From positions 1-45,000 of the forward strand of contig CAUYUJ010003888.1 of assembly GCA_963575745.1 (NCBI GenBank): a stretch of DNA of 45,000 bases, written 5' to 3'. The notes below the pieces were generated by a model, which worked only from the letters and a program-made list of their open reading frames with translations, did not search any database and was not told the DNA's origin. The translations under genes were made by a program, and so were the position numbers. The number at the start of each line of letters is the position of its first letter. Position 1 is the stretch's first letter. This document shows, piece after piece, positions 29,072-38,845 of this stretch. The stretch comes from Prorocentrum cordatum (taxonomy: Eukaryota; Sar; Dinophyceae; Prorocentrales; Prorocentraceae).

Positions 29072-29430
29072 CGCGGGACACCGCGGGACACCGGCGGGAC
29101 ACCGCGGGACACCGCGGGACACCGCGGGACACCGCGGGACACCGGCGGGACACCGCGGGCCACCGGCCGCCCGGAAAGGAGTCATTTGGTCCAGCCGCGC
29201 CTCTCAGCCACACGGGACACCAGCGGCACACCGGCGGGACACCGCGGGCCACCGGCCGCCCGGAAGGGAATCATTCGGTCCGGCCGCGCCTCAGCCACAG
29301 GAGACTTTCTCTCGCCCGCCCACGCAGCTTCGCCTCGCACGCACTGCACGCACGAACACGAAACCGAAATCGATTTCCCGGTAGGGGGGCTCTCCGTTCC
29401 ACTTCGATCTCACCCCCTCACCTCCGATAT
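27880..29430. mobile_element. composite repeat, copy II
   Basis: Same order as copy I: hairpin module at about 27887-27945, 12-bp array to 28165, CAT array (28165-29070), (CGCGGGACAC)n to 29160, two GGAGTCATTTGGTCC/GGAATCATTCGGTCC modules, tail at 29290-29428. About 45 bp of AT-rich DNA separates it from copy I. Confidence 0.65.
28165..29070. repeat. (CAT/ATC)n array in copy II
   Basis: Same structure as in copy I, with CGGGACACC interruptions. The last 90 bp are pure ATC. Confidence 0.95.
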
Positions 29431-30324
29431 AGATGCATACGTATGTGCCCCAGGATTACTGGGACGGCTTTTCGATCAGATAGTCACATATGATCATGAC
29501 CCCTCGTCCATCCTGCAAACGAACTCATACCATCGCAGCCAAGCTGGAATCGACTGGCGCCGTCATGCCTGTCAAATAATACCATGCGCGCGCAATTCTG
29601 CATCTTTGAAGTTACTGGGACGAAAAAAAAACATATGAAAATCTGTTTAACATGCCAGAGGATTGCATAGTGCCCCCTTCTCCTAAACCTTCATGCCTCC
29701 TCCTTCTCCTCTTGCCTCATCTTCCTGCCTCCACCTCTTTCTGCCTACTCCTCCTCCTCCCCATGCCTCCTCCTGCCTCCTGCCTCCTGCCTCCTGCCTC
29801 CTCCTGCCTGCTGCTGCTGCTGCCGCTCCTCCTTCTCCATGTCTCCCCTATCCTCCTCGTCCTCCCCCTCGCCATGGTATGGTAGCGTCACGTGTGGGGA
29901 GTTCCCCTCGACGCCCAATGCTCTAGAATAACAATATTACGCAAGCAAAATAAAAAGTTACGCCGGGCAGAAAGAAAGAGGAACACGGGGAGGAATCAGA
30001 CAACGAAGAATTCAATACATCCCGCTCTGCTACATCAGAGCATTCACAAAGAACTGTGCCAAAACCCGGATTATTGTAACTGTTCGTATTACGATTATTA
30101 AAATTAGGATGTCTCGTCTTCTTGTACATATTAGTAGTATTCTCATTTTTGTAACAATATTGTTCTTATTCTGGGTGGCTTTATTAACATTCGCATTCGT
30201 CGTGTCACTCTTATTTGTTTAATAATATTAATATGATTATTATTATGAGTATTCTTATTGTTAATATTATACGTCTCAGTCTCAATCTGGGGAATGCACA
30301 AGACAGTTCAGCCTGGGCGGCTGG
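29431..30324. other. spacer between copies II and III, no supported gene
   Basis: 29455 and 29613 carry a TTACTGGGACG direct repeat. 29690-29870 is a CTCCTGCCTC tract. 29920-30290 is markedly AT-rich (ATTATTAAAATTAGG, TTATTATTATGAG). No frame convinces. Confidence 0.4.
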
Positions 30325-31600
30325 GCATACACACATACCTATGCGACCACCCTTCGGATGATAAGGAGGTTGTTGGGGGGAGAGGGGGGGGACCGACATC
30401 TGACTCAATCGATCGCACTAGCGATCTCACTCAACGGGACACCACGGGACACCACGGGACACTTGTCGATCTCACTATCGATCTCACTATCGATCTCACT
30501 CCACGTGACACCAGGGGACACAACGGGCCACCACGGGGCACCACGGGACACCGCGGGACACCTCTCGATCTCACTATCGGTCTCACTATCGAACTCACCA
30601 TCGATATCACTCAACGGAACACCATACGAAACCACGGGACACCACGGGACACCTCGGGACACCACATCGATCTCACGAACGATCCCACTATCGATCTCAC
30701 TCAACGGGACACCACGGGACACCTGTCGATCTCACTATCGATCCCACTATCAATATCACAATCGATGAAACTTTCTGGTACACAACGGGACGCCTCGGGG
30801 CACCATATCGATCTCACCATCGATATCACTATCGATCTCACTCAACGGGACACCACGGGACACCACGGGACACCTGTCGATATCACTATCGATCTCACGA
30901 TCGATCTCACTATCGATCTCACTGTTTGGGACACCATGGGACACCACGGGACACCCGGGGGCACCACATCGATCTCGATATCGCTCTCACTATCGATTTC
31001 CGTATCGATATCACTATCGATCTCACTATCGATTTCACTCAACTGGACACCGCGGAACACAACGGGACACCGCGGGACACCGCGAGCCACCGCCAGACGG
31101 ACTGACGGACGGGCGGGCGGGGGAGAATCATTTGTCTTGACTTCGCCCTAGCAACGGCGGGCACCACGGGACACCACGGGACACAACGGGACACCGCGGG
31201 ACACAGCGAGCCACCGCCGGACGGGCGGGAGGGGGAGAGTCACTTGTCTTGACTTCGCCCTTGCAGCGGCGGGCACCACGGGACACTGCCACGGGACACC
31301 ACGGGACACCGCGGGACACTGCGGGCCACCGCCGGACGACAGGACGGGCGGGGGGAGTATCATTTGTCTTGACTTCGCCCCAGCAGCGGCGGACACCACG
31401 GGACACCGCGGGACGCCGCTAGGGCCACCGCCGGACGGACGGACGGACGTGTACTGACTTCGCCCTAGCAACGCCGGGTTCATTCCTCTCGCGCGCCCAG
31501 GCAGCTTCGCCTCGCCCGCACGCGCGACACGAACGAAACGAAACGATTTCCCGGTTGGTGGTCTCCGTTCCACTGCGATCTCACCCCCCAACCTCGATGT
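30325..31600. mobile_element. composite repeat, copy III (no CAT array)
   Basis: The hairpin module is mutated (CACCCTTCGGATG). 12-bp TCGATCTCACTA units alternate with ACGGGACACC blocks (30400-31080). Then come four modules GCCACCGCCGGACGGACGGG with ATCATTTGTCTTGACTTCGC spaced about 90-120 bp, and a tail (GCAGCTTCGCCTCGCCCGCA, AACGATTTCCCGGTTGG, TCTCCGTTCCACTGCGATCT). It lacks the CAT array. Confidence 0.6.
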
Positions 31601-31629
31601 GTGCAAATTACAACGTGTCTATAGATTTA

Positions 31630-31684
31630 CTGAAACAACGCACGCGCTACGCGCGCGCTTAGGTTCTAGCCGACTGCGCAGTCG
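31630..31684. repeat. second 40-nt CG palindrome plus a 14-bp palindrome
   Basis: 31630-31669 has the same length and right half (GCGCGCGCTTAGGTTCTAG) as 6683-6722, with the left arm diverged (CTGAAACAACGCACGCGC). 31671-31684, CGACTGCGCAGTCG, is a perfect palindrome right after it. Confidence 0.75.
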
Positions 31685-32300
31685 TTGTCAATAGACCTTG
31701 CGCTGATCCACGAAACCCGAAGTACCCAGGGAGAAGTTCCCGGGCATTCTGGGGGGATTCGGGGCTCGGTAGGCGGTCGCAGAGCCATGCGATGATCGAC
31801 GTGCGACTCGTCGGAAGCTTCCGAATGTTTCCCAAACTGCGCAAGTGCCGTGACTGCCACGGTGGCCGAGGGCCCCAGAAGCTCTGGGCCGCCAAGCCGT
31901 CGCCGCCGCCGCCGCCCCCGCGGGCGCCGCCGCTGCAGGCGCCGCCGCCGCCGTCGCGATGATAGTCGCGGTGGTCGTCGTAGGGGTCGTGGTGGTGGTG
32001 GTGGTGGTCGTCGTCGTTGTCTGTGGACGTGAACGGACGATTGCACGCTCTGGGGCGTGTTTTACTTTTCCGGGGCCTCCAGACTCTGGAGATTTGTGGG
32101 GCCTCAAGGGTTTCCAGAACCCTCCTGGGGCTCTCCTGAAACTCCCACATGCCCCCACTAGAGCTTTTGATGATAGCCTGGGAGGGCCCAAAAAGGCGCC
32201 AACGGAGCGCCCCCAGGGGGGCCCCAGAGCCCCAACAATTCAACACAAAATTGACACGCCGCCGTCCTTGACGAGGAAGTGGTTTGTGTTAGATGTATGT
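31685..32300. other. unassigned; (GTC/GGT)n tract
   Basis: 31890-32025 holds GCCGCCGCCGCC and GTGGTGGTGGTGGTCGTCGT runs. Flanking frames on minus (TSRTSIIAWLCDRLPSPESP) are protein-like but have no splice support. Confidence 0.3.
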
Positions 32301-32665
32301 TGAATTTGGGGCCCTCTTTGGGCCGTCTCGGAGTTCTCTTGGGGCGTCTTGGGCGCCTCTAGGGCCGTCTTGGGATTCTCTTGGGCAGTTTTAGGACCCT
32401 CCTGGGCCGTTTCGGGGCGGTCTGGGGGGCCTGTCGAGCGCTGGAAGCTGGAAAAGTCGAGACCTTCCAGAGCACAGAAAAACCTATGGAATATCATTGG
32501 TTGTTGCCTCTTGCGCTCATTTGGGGAGCGCTCCTGGAGAGTTAGTGGGCCGTCTGGGGGCATCTCGGGGCATCTGAGGGCGTCTGGCCGAAAGTGCCCC
32601 CAGGATGTCCACGGGGGCCCCCCCGCCTCCAGAGCGCCCTCCACGAGGCCCAGAGGGCCCCAGGG
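32300..32665 (-). repeat. CCAAGA-type repeat (inverted) with core
   Basis: TTGGGCCGTCTCGG, TCTTGGGGCGTCTTGGG-type units around a core: GGAAGCTGGAAAAGTCGAGA, AAACCTATGGAATATCATTG. Closely related to the units at 34.7-35.7 kb. Confidence 0.7.
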
Positions 32666-32904
32666 GCTCCAAAATTGAGCGACAAGCTAGGGGCACATTG
32701 GACCAGGGGCCCCTTGAGCTATCCCCGACCCAAACATGCTCGCGTCGTGGCAAAATCAGGGCGGGAAGCGTGTGGCCGTTTTCCGCCCCTGGGGGCCCTC
32801 GCCGTGCCCCCGGACCGTCAAAGAGCGGCCCGGGATGAAACGCTGGCCCTGAGGAAAGGGTCAGGACTTCCAGAGGCCCCGCATTGAAAAAATCAGGACG
32901 TAGC
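32666..32904. other. no gene seen
   Basis: GC-rich unique DNA between two repeat families, with open frames on all strands and no preferred one. Confidence 0.3.
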
Positions 32905-33330
32905 ATGTCTCTGCTTTGTCGCCCAGTTTCGGGAGTCGGGACCCTGGCGGATCGATCCGGCTCGAAAAGTGGCGCAGAAAGATGGGGTCAGGGGCTCCGG
33001 TTGCAATTTTTCGCTGTTGTTGATGGGATCGGAGGATGGCGCCACATCGCCAATGCATCTCAGATGCATCGGCGATGCGTCGGCGACGTCGGTGATGCAT
33101 CGGCGCCGTCGGCGTGGAGGACATCGGTATCCACGTAGAACCGCATCGGCGATGTTTCGGCGGGGCGGCGCGATCCTCCGACGCCATATATTATTGTTCG
33201 GCCCAGGACACCGATATCGGACGACCCTACGACACTGTGCGTTTTCGCCCAGCCTCGGGGCTCGGGACCATGACGGATCGATCTGGCTCAAGAGATGGTG
33301 CAGAAAAATCGGGCCAGTCGCGATTGTTCG
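32905..33330. repeat. pair of diverged direct repeats about 325 bp apart
   Basis: TTGTCGCCCAGTTTCGGGAG, GACCCTGGCGGATCGATCCG (32916-33000) match TTTCGCCCAGCCTCGGGGCT, GACCATGACGGATCGATCTG (33241-33320). Between them 33048-33165 holds GATGCATCGGCGATGC-type inverted units. Confidence 0.65.
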
Positions 33331-33476
33331 TGATGTCGCAATGTTGTCGCAATGTCGGAGCTCAGGATTCTTGTGTGACCGTATATTTCTTTCCCCGGTT
33401 ACGGCCTTACCCGAGGCGGGGGGGGGTCGGGCGGGGGGGGTCGGGGTGAAGGCGGCCGCGGCGTAGCCCCGTCAGG

Positions 33477-33905
33477 GTGCGTCCGCGCCACCAGGGCATC
33501 AATCGCCTGTGCACCCCCGTCATGTGGAGGGGGTCGAGGCCACCTCCTCTCACTGGCGGGGCCCTCACAAATCCTAGACCCCCGCGGCGGCTGACATGGA
33601 CCATGACCAAGGTCGGCATCAACAAATACCGCGACATCCTGGCCATGGTTTCCGTGTTTCTTGCCTCGTTTATGGACCCTACCTGGGAGGCTCGACGCTT
33701 GCGAGTTCGGACCGGACCGAGGCGCTGCCCTCTGCAAGGTCACTCTGGGGCCTCGCAGGGGGCCCGGGAACATGAGCGCCGCCTCCACCGACAAGAGGAG
33801 GAGCAGGAGGCGCAGGAAGATGGGAGGCGGGCTGAGACACGACAGAAAACAACGACATCGAGGGGGGTCATGGGGCGGAAGCAGGAGGCGGGGGACGAGA
33901 AGTGA
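33477..33905 (+). CDS. candidate plus-strand frame, weak
   Basis: A 142-codon frame ends at TGA 33905, with a protein-like middle (TKVGINKYRDILAMVSVFLA, SFMDPTWEARRLRV) and a charged, coiled-coil-like end (EHERRLHRQEEEQEAQEDGR). Minus-strand frames over the same DNA are also open, for example GQDVAVFVDADLGHGPCQPP. It would be the only plus-strand gene here, against the strand bias. No family recognised. Confidence 0.25.
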   Translation: MRPRHQGINRLCTPVMWRGSRPPPLTGGALTNPRPPRRLTWTMTKVGINKYRDILAMVSVFLASFMDPTWEARRLRVRTGPRRCPLQGHSGASQGAREHERRLHRQEEEQEAQEDGRRAETRQKTTTSRGVMGRKQEAGDEK

Positions 33906-34065
33906 TGACTTAGCCCTACTCAGCTGCTGCTCTCCATTTCTGTTCCTCCTGACTCTCCGCTTTCGTCATTCCCTGACTCCTATGTTCGGCTTTCGTGGTC
34001 CATTGGTTTCGTCTCTCCTTCTCCTTCCTGAGCGCCCTGCCCCCCCGCGGATGTGGGCCATCCTG
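33906..34065. other. no gene seen
   Basis: C/T-rich unique DNA between the candidate frame at 33477 and the CCAAGA block. Confidence 0.3.
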
Positions 34066-35835
34066 GGCCATCTCTGGCACCGCTGTCCCGGGCCTGCAAG
34101 AAACTCCAAGGAGGGCTTCAAGACGGCTCAAGACGCCCTCGAGAGGACCGACGAGGGCCACCAGGCTTCCAACGACGATCCCCGATGCACCTGGACGTCA
34201 GGACCACGGAGAGGCCCACAAAAGCCACCGCGACAGGCTCAAACACGGCCTCCAAGGAGCCAACGTGGCGCCAAGGGAGCTCCCACAGCGCTCACCGAGC
34301 CCCAACAATTTAACAGGCTCCCCAGATGGCCGCAAGTGGCAAAAACAAGCGATTTTCCTTGGGATTTAATGTGGTTTCGAAATCACCACTTTTCGGGCTT
34401 CTGGCGTTCCACGACGTCTCAAGAGGCCCCTGAGACCGCCCCGAGATGGCCCAAGAGGCCCCAACGAGGGTCCCAGGACGGCCCACGAGAACCCCTAGAC
34501 GGCCCTAGACGCGCCCACGACACCCAACAGAGCTCCGAGACGGGACCAAGAATGCCATTGAATGTAATACAAATATGGTTAAGTTGAAGGCCCTCTTGGG
34601 CCCGTCTCGGAGCTCTTTCGGGTGTCGTGGGCGCGTCTAGGGCCGCCTAGGGGTTCTCTTGGGCCGTCGGACCCTCGTTGGGGCCTCTTGGGCCATCTCG
34701 GGACGGTCTCAGGGGCCTCTTGAGACGTCGTGGAGCGCCGGAAGCTCGAAAAGTGGAGACCTTCGAAACTACATTAAAACCCAGGGGAAATCGTTTGCTT
34801 TTGCCACTTGCGGCCATCTGGGGAGCGCTGCTCGAGTCCTCTAAAAGCCGTTTGGGGGCATCTGGGACGCGCTCGGGCCGGCCTCTTGGCGGTCCGTCTC
34901 GGGACGGTCTTGGGGGCCTCGAGGGACGTCGTGGAGCGTCGGAAGCTGGGAAAGTCGAGAGGCCCGAAAGCATTGAAAAACTTTGGGGAATCGATGATGT
35001 TTGCTCTTGGGGCCCACTGGGGAGCGCTCGGAGAGCCCTCTTGGGCCGTGTGGGGGCATCTTGGGACGAAAGGGTCGAATTGTCCTTTCGGTCTCCTGCT
35101 CTTGGGCCCCTCTTGGGGCCGTCGTGGAGCCCTCTTGGGCCCCTCTTGGGGCCGTCTTGGGACCCTCTTGGCCCGTCTTGGGGCGGTCTTGGGGGTCTCT
35201 GGGGCCGTCTTGGGGCGGTCTAGGAGGCCTCTTGGGCCGTCGTGGAGCGTTGCAAGCTCGAAGGTCGAGACTCCCAAAAACATGTTTGAAAAAACCCATG
35301 GTAAATCAATTGTTTTTGCATACTGCGGCCCTCTGGGGAGCGAAAGTGCAGTCCTCTTGGGCCGTCTCGAAGCTGTCTGGGGCTGCCCGGAAGGCCCGCG
35401 GGACATCTCGCAGCCTTCTTGTGTCACTGTGACGCCACTTAAGGCCGTCTGGGCGGCTTTTCTTGGGCCGTCATTGGCCCCTTTTGGGGCCGTCTTGGGA
35501 CCCTCTTGGCCCGTCTTGGGGCGGTGTTGGGGGTCTCTGGGGCCGTCTTGGGGCGGTCTAGGAGGCCTCTTGGGCGTCGTGGAGCGTCGGAAGCTCGAAA
35601 ATTGAGAATCCCAGAAACATCGAACAAAAACCCATGGTAAATCAATGGTTTTTGCCTCTTGGGGCCCTCTGGGGAGCAAAAGTCGAATCCTCATGGGCCG
35701 TCTTGAAGCTATCTAGGGTTGCCCGGAAGGCCCGCGGGACCTCATGAAACCTTCTGGTGTCTCTGTGGCACCACTCAAGGCCGTCTGGGCGGCTCTGTGG
35801 TCGCTGGAGAGGGTCCCCAAGGAGCCCGGAGACCC
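34066..35835. repeat. CCAAGA-type block with five cores and a strand switch
   Basis: 34090-34560 is in CCAAGA orientation with a core at about 34345-34400. From about 34590 the orientation reverses (CTTGGGCC), with cores at about 34780, 34988, 35302 and 35638 (TAAATCAATGGTTTTTGCCT and variants, preceded by GTCGTGGAGCGTCGGAAGCT). The switch point around 34560-34600 makes an inverted pair (CGAGACGGGACCAAGA / CTTGGGCCCGTCTCGG). Copy spacing is about 208-336 bp. Confidence 0.75.
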
Positions 35836-35897
35836 GAGGCAGCTGGGAGAAGGCCCCTGGTCCTGTACCCATACATATATACATATATGTTTGTATA

Positions 35898-35943
<46 letters not shown>

Positions 35944-35960
35944 CGTACGTACGTACGTAC

Positions 35961-35991
<31 letters not shown>

Positions 35992-36000
35992 GGTAAGTAG

Positions 36001-36059
<59 letters not shown>

Positions 36060-36105
36060 CGTAAACATGTAAGTAAGTAAGTAAGTACGTAAATAAGTAA
36101 TTCGG
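35898..36105. repeat. (GTAA)n tetranucleotide array
   Basis: About 200 bp of AAGT units with (GTAC)n at 35940-35963. Confidence 0.95.
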
Positions 36106-36475
36106 TATGCATGCATGTATGCATGCATGCATGTATGTATGTATGTATGTATGTGTATGTGTGTATGTATGTGTGTATGTAAGTAATTAAGTATGGATGA
36201 ATGTATGTACGTGTGTATGTATTTATGTATGTATGTATGTATGTATGTATGATTGTGTGTATGTATGTATGTATGTATGTATGTGTGTATGTTTGTGTAT
36301 GTATGTATGTATGCATGCATGCATGCATGTATGTATGTATGTGTGTAGGTGTGTAGGTATGTATGTATGTGTGTATGTGTGTATGTGTGTATGTATGTAT
36401 GTAGGTATGCATGCATATATGTATGTATGTATGAATGTATGTATGTATGTATGCATGTATGTACATGCATATATA
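36106..36475. repeat. (ATGT)n / (ATGC)n tetranucleotide array
   Basis: About 370 bp of TATG units with TGTG and CATG variants, continuous with the GTAA array. The Tyr/Thr/Leu/His open frames are artefacts. Confidence 0.95.
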
Positions 36476-36519
36476 GAACATATACATGTGTACATCGGCA
36501 ACGATCGAGACAGAGAGAC

Positions 36520-36665
36520 AAGAGAGGAACACAGAGAGAGAGAGAGAGAGAGACATGCGGAAGACGAGGAGTGCGGGGAGGGGGACGACGGGGAGGATCA
36601 GGGCGAGGAGGACGGCAAGGAGAAAGAAGATGGAGAAAGGGGGACGGGAAGAGATCAAGGGAACA
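36520..36665. repeat. purine-rich tract
   Basis: (GA)n at 36530-36560, then GGAGGACGGCAAGGAGAAAG-type DNA. 36666-36862 downstream is unique and no gene is seen there. Confidence 0.6.
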
Positions 36666-36862
36666 GCAAGCAGCTGACAATTCAGGTGGGGAGTCGCAAG
36701 GCCAGAGTCGCTGTGATCGAGCAGGCAAGCAGCGGATGAACACGTTGTGACCGAGCATGATTGAACACATATGGGCAACAGCGGAAAACACGTTATGATT
36801 GCATATGTGCGGCAAACCCAAGTCACAAGCATTGCAAGATGTCGGTTGCATCCTGTTTGACA

Positions 36863-37723
36863 TCACCAGTAGCCCTCGACGACGTAGCTGCATGTTTGGA
36901 TGCTGTTGCATACGCACAAGCCTGAAGCCCAGCAGAAAATATTAACCAGCACGCTTGCAGCGGCTGGTATGTGCCAGACCTTAGCTGTGTTAGGAAGTTC
37001 GCTCAAGTCAAGCCCCCTATGCATCGAGCCAAAGATGCGTCCATCGTTTGGGCCAGGTCCATGCGTCTTCAGCAGTCCAAGCTGCCTGGTGCCCAGGTCA
37101 GAAATTTGGTTAGGTCTCGTTGGACTCCAATGAAACATGCGCACATGTGGATTTCGGCCCCCAATGACAACATCGCCTTTAGCGGTGGCAGAAAGGACTG
37201 GTAACCCACAGGGCATTTCGCGATTCAACAGGATCAAATCGGCTGCATGGTCGACGATGTTCGAACACGAGTTCGGGTGATGCTCCCCCTGGACAGCTCG
37301 CCTCTTGCGCCAGCTCCAGCGATGAACGGCCACGCATCCGCGTCCTAGTCTGGCCGCGTGGGCCCGGCACATGAGAGGGTCGTTGAAAGAACAGCGGGCC
37401 GCCAGGCGAGGCCTCCGCCTGCAACGCCGCGCCTGTGGCTGCCACCCGCGCCTGGCGGCGGTCGGTTGGCCGCTGCTGGTGTGAAGAGTGCGTGGCGCCG
37501 CCTCCTCCTCCTCCTCCTCCCCCTCCTCCTCCTCGTCCTCCTCCTTTATCTCCTCCACGATATCCCCCTCGCCTTGCGCCGAGCACATCTTGCACCCACC
37601 AATCCAGCGTGGTGTCACCCACGGGGCTGACTTGGTATTTCCTGAACTAGTGCGATTGCTAACAAGAGACGTCTCGCACGAGCAGAGCAGGGCGCTGGGA
37701 GAATCTAGGGCAGGGCGCTGCAA
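36863..37723 (-). CDS. long open frame, candidate exon(s), unknown
   Basis: A 286-codon minus frame follows CGCCTTGCAG. It contains an acidic run (EEIKEEDEEEEGEEEEEE) that corresponds to a CTC microsatellite, then segments such as DLILLNREMPCGLPVLSATA, KGDVVIGGRNPHVRMFHWSP and FGSMHRGLDLSELPNTAKVW, ending SYVVEGYW. A second minus frame (SPVGDTTLDWWVQDVLGARR) and a plus frame (FRPPMTTSPLAVAERTGNPQ) are also protein-like, so exon boundaries are unresolved. It would be the continuation of exons 37995-38129 and 37781-37913. Not recognised. Confidence 0.3.
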   Translation of the reverse strand: MQRPALDSPSALLCSCETSLVSNRTSSGNTKSAPWVTPRWIGGCKMCSAQGEGDIVEEIKEEDEEEEGEEEEEEAAPRTLHTSSGQPTAARRGWQPQARRCRRRPRLAARCSFNDPLMCRAHAARLGRGCVAVHRWSWRKRRAVQGEHHPNSCSNIVDHAADLILLNREMPCGLPVLSATAKGDVVIGGRNPHVRMFHWSPTRPNQISDLGTRQLGLLKTHGPGPNDGRIFGSMHRGLDLSELPNTAKVWHIPAAASVLVNIFCWASGLCVCNSIQTCSYVVEGYW

Positions 37724-37780
37724 GGCGAGGGAAGGTGTGGCGGTCAGGAACCTACCTCATGCAACTGAATATGCCCTCAC

Positions 37781-37913
37781 CTAGCGCGCGGCCAGGGCAC
37801 TGGAATTCACTCACAACCCTCTGTGCCAGTGGCCGCTGCAGAGCGACGTCAGCTGCAGCCTGGGCATGTTGTCCAAAGTCGGCAGCCGACGCGCTCGTGG
37901 CCACATGCTCTGG
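37781..37913 (-). CDS. coding exon with consensus splice sites
   Basis: 133 nt on minus between GACCTAG and the donor AG-GTGAGG. Reads PEHVATSASAADFGQHAQAA ADVALQRPLAQRVVSEFQCP GRAL. It joins in frame (phase 0) to the exon at 37995-38129 across an 81-nt intron and ends one base into a codon. A glutamine/alanine-rich helical segment. No domain recognised. Confidence 0.45.
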
Positions 37914-37994
37914 CTAGGTCGACTGTTCTGCCGTCTGCCGTAGGCGAATAGGCTGGAGGTATCGCGGCTGGAATACGGTGAACTGGCACCTTAC

Positions 37995-38129
37995 CTCGAG
38001 GCGTGAAGTTAGATGGCCGCAGGACACTTCGAATTCTCTGAAAATATCATCACATGAACTCTTGAAGGTGCCCAGGGCCAGGATTGCGAGCGCTCTCCGG
38101 CGCTCGTGGGTGCTACTGGGGCGGCTCAA
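37995..38129 (-). CDS. coding exon with consensus donor
   Basis: On minus SRPSSTHERRRALAILALGT FKSSCDDIFREFEVSCGHLT SRLE is followed by the perfect donor GAG-GTAAGG. The upstream limit is uncertain: GCCGCCCCAG near 38117 could be the acceptor. Helix-rich. Together with 37781-37913 it gives two in-phase exons, the best-supported gene structure between 12 and 41 kb. Confidence 0.45.
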
Positions 38130-38194
38130 GTGATTCGTTCAGACACCTGGGAAGCGTGACTAGGAGGTAAAGTGTGTTCAACATGGCCTAAGAT
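38130..38194. other. unique spacer
   Basis: Nothing recognised. Confidence 0.3.
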
Positions 38195-38845
38195 GTTCTC
38201 TGGGCCCATCCTGCAGCTCTCGTGGGCGCTTCTTGGGCCATCTTGAAAGCCTGTGAGGATGGCCCAAGAAGTCCCAAAGAAAAACAGACACGCTGTTGCC
38301 ATACATCCAGCATGCGAATAAGCCCGAACTCGGCAAAGCTGCCCCAAAGATCGCCAAGAGGCTTTTCAGATGCCTCCCAAGATCTCCCCGAGGTCTCTGA
38401 GAGGCCTTTCGTCAAGAGGCTCCTGAGAGGATCCAAGAGGGCCCGAGACGTCCCAAGAGCTCTCCAAAACACACAAACTTGTTCAAGATGGACCAAGAAA
38501 CCCGCAAGACGCCTCAAGAGAGCTCAAAGAGGCACCCCACACCCCAAGAGGGCCTAAGGAGTCATGTTTTCCCTGAGGCTATGAAGCGATTTTAGCAGAC
38601 TCACCTTTTCCAAGCTTCCGACGCTCCTGGCCCGAGAGACCCCCAAGATGTCCCCAAGACGGCCCCAAGAGAGCCCCACAGGGGAACACAGACCGACATT
38701 TCTCGAGCTCTCCGCCCCAGGATGACCCCCGAGACCGCCAGCAGGCCCCAAGAGGTCCAAATCAGGTCAACCCGAGAGACCCCCACACCGAAACCGCCTC
38801 AACGAGGCTGAGAGGCCTCCCAAAGAGGCCTCTGACCTTCAACCC
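38195..38845. repeat. CCAAGA-type DNA, mixed orientation
   Basis: GGCCATCTTGAAAGCC then CCCAAGAAGTCCCAAAGAAA, CCAAGAGGCTTTTCAGATGC and similar. A short inverted pair near 38225-38280 (TTCTTGGGCCATC / GATGGCCCAAGAA). Confidence 0.6.

Noticed and set aside
34774-35694. 306-codon minus-strand frame with repeated peptide blocks
   Set aside because: The repeats are DNA repeats of unequal length (about 208-336 bp) and the peptide phase is not conserved. The same family elsewhere has stops in this frame.
35642-36917. 396-codon and 380-codon minus-strand frames rich in Tyr, Thr, Leu and His
   Set aside because: Products of the GTAA and ATGT tetranucleotide arrays, which are open in several phases.
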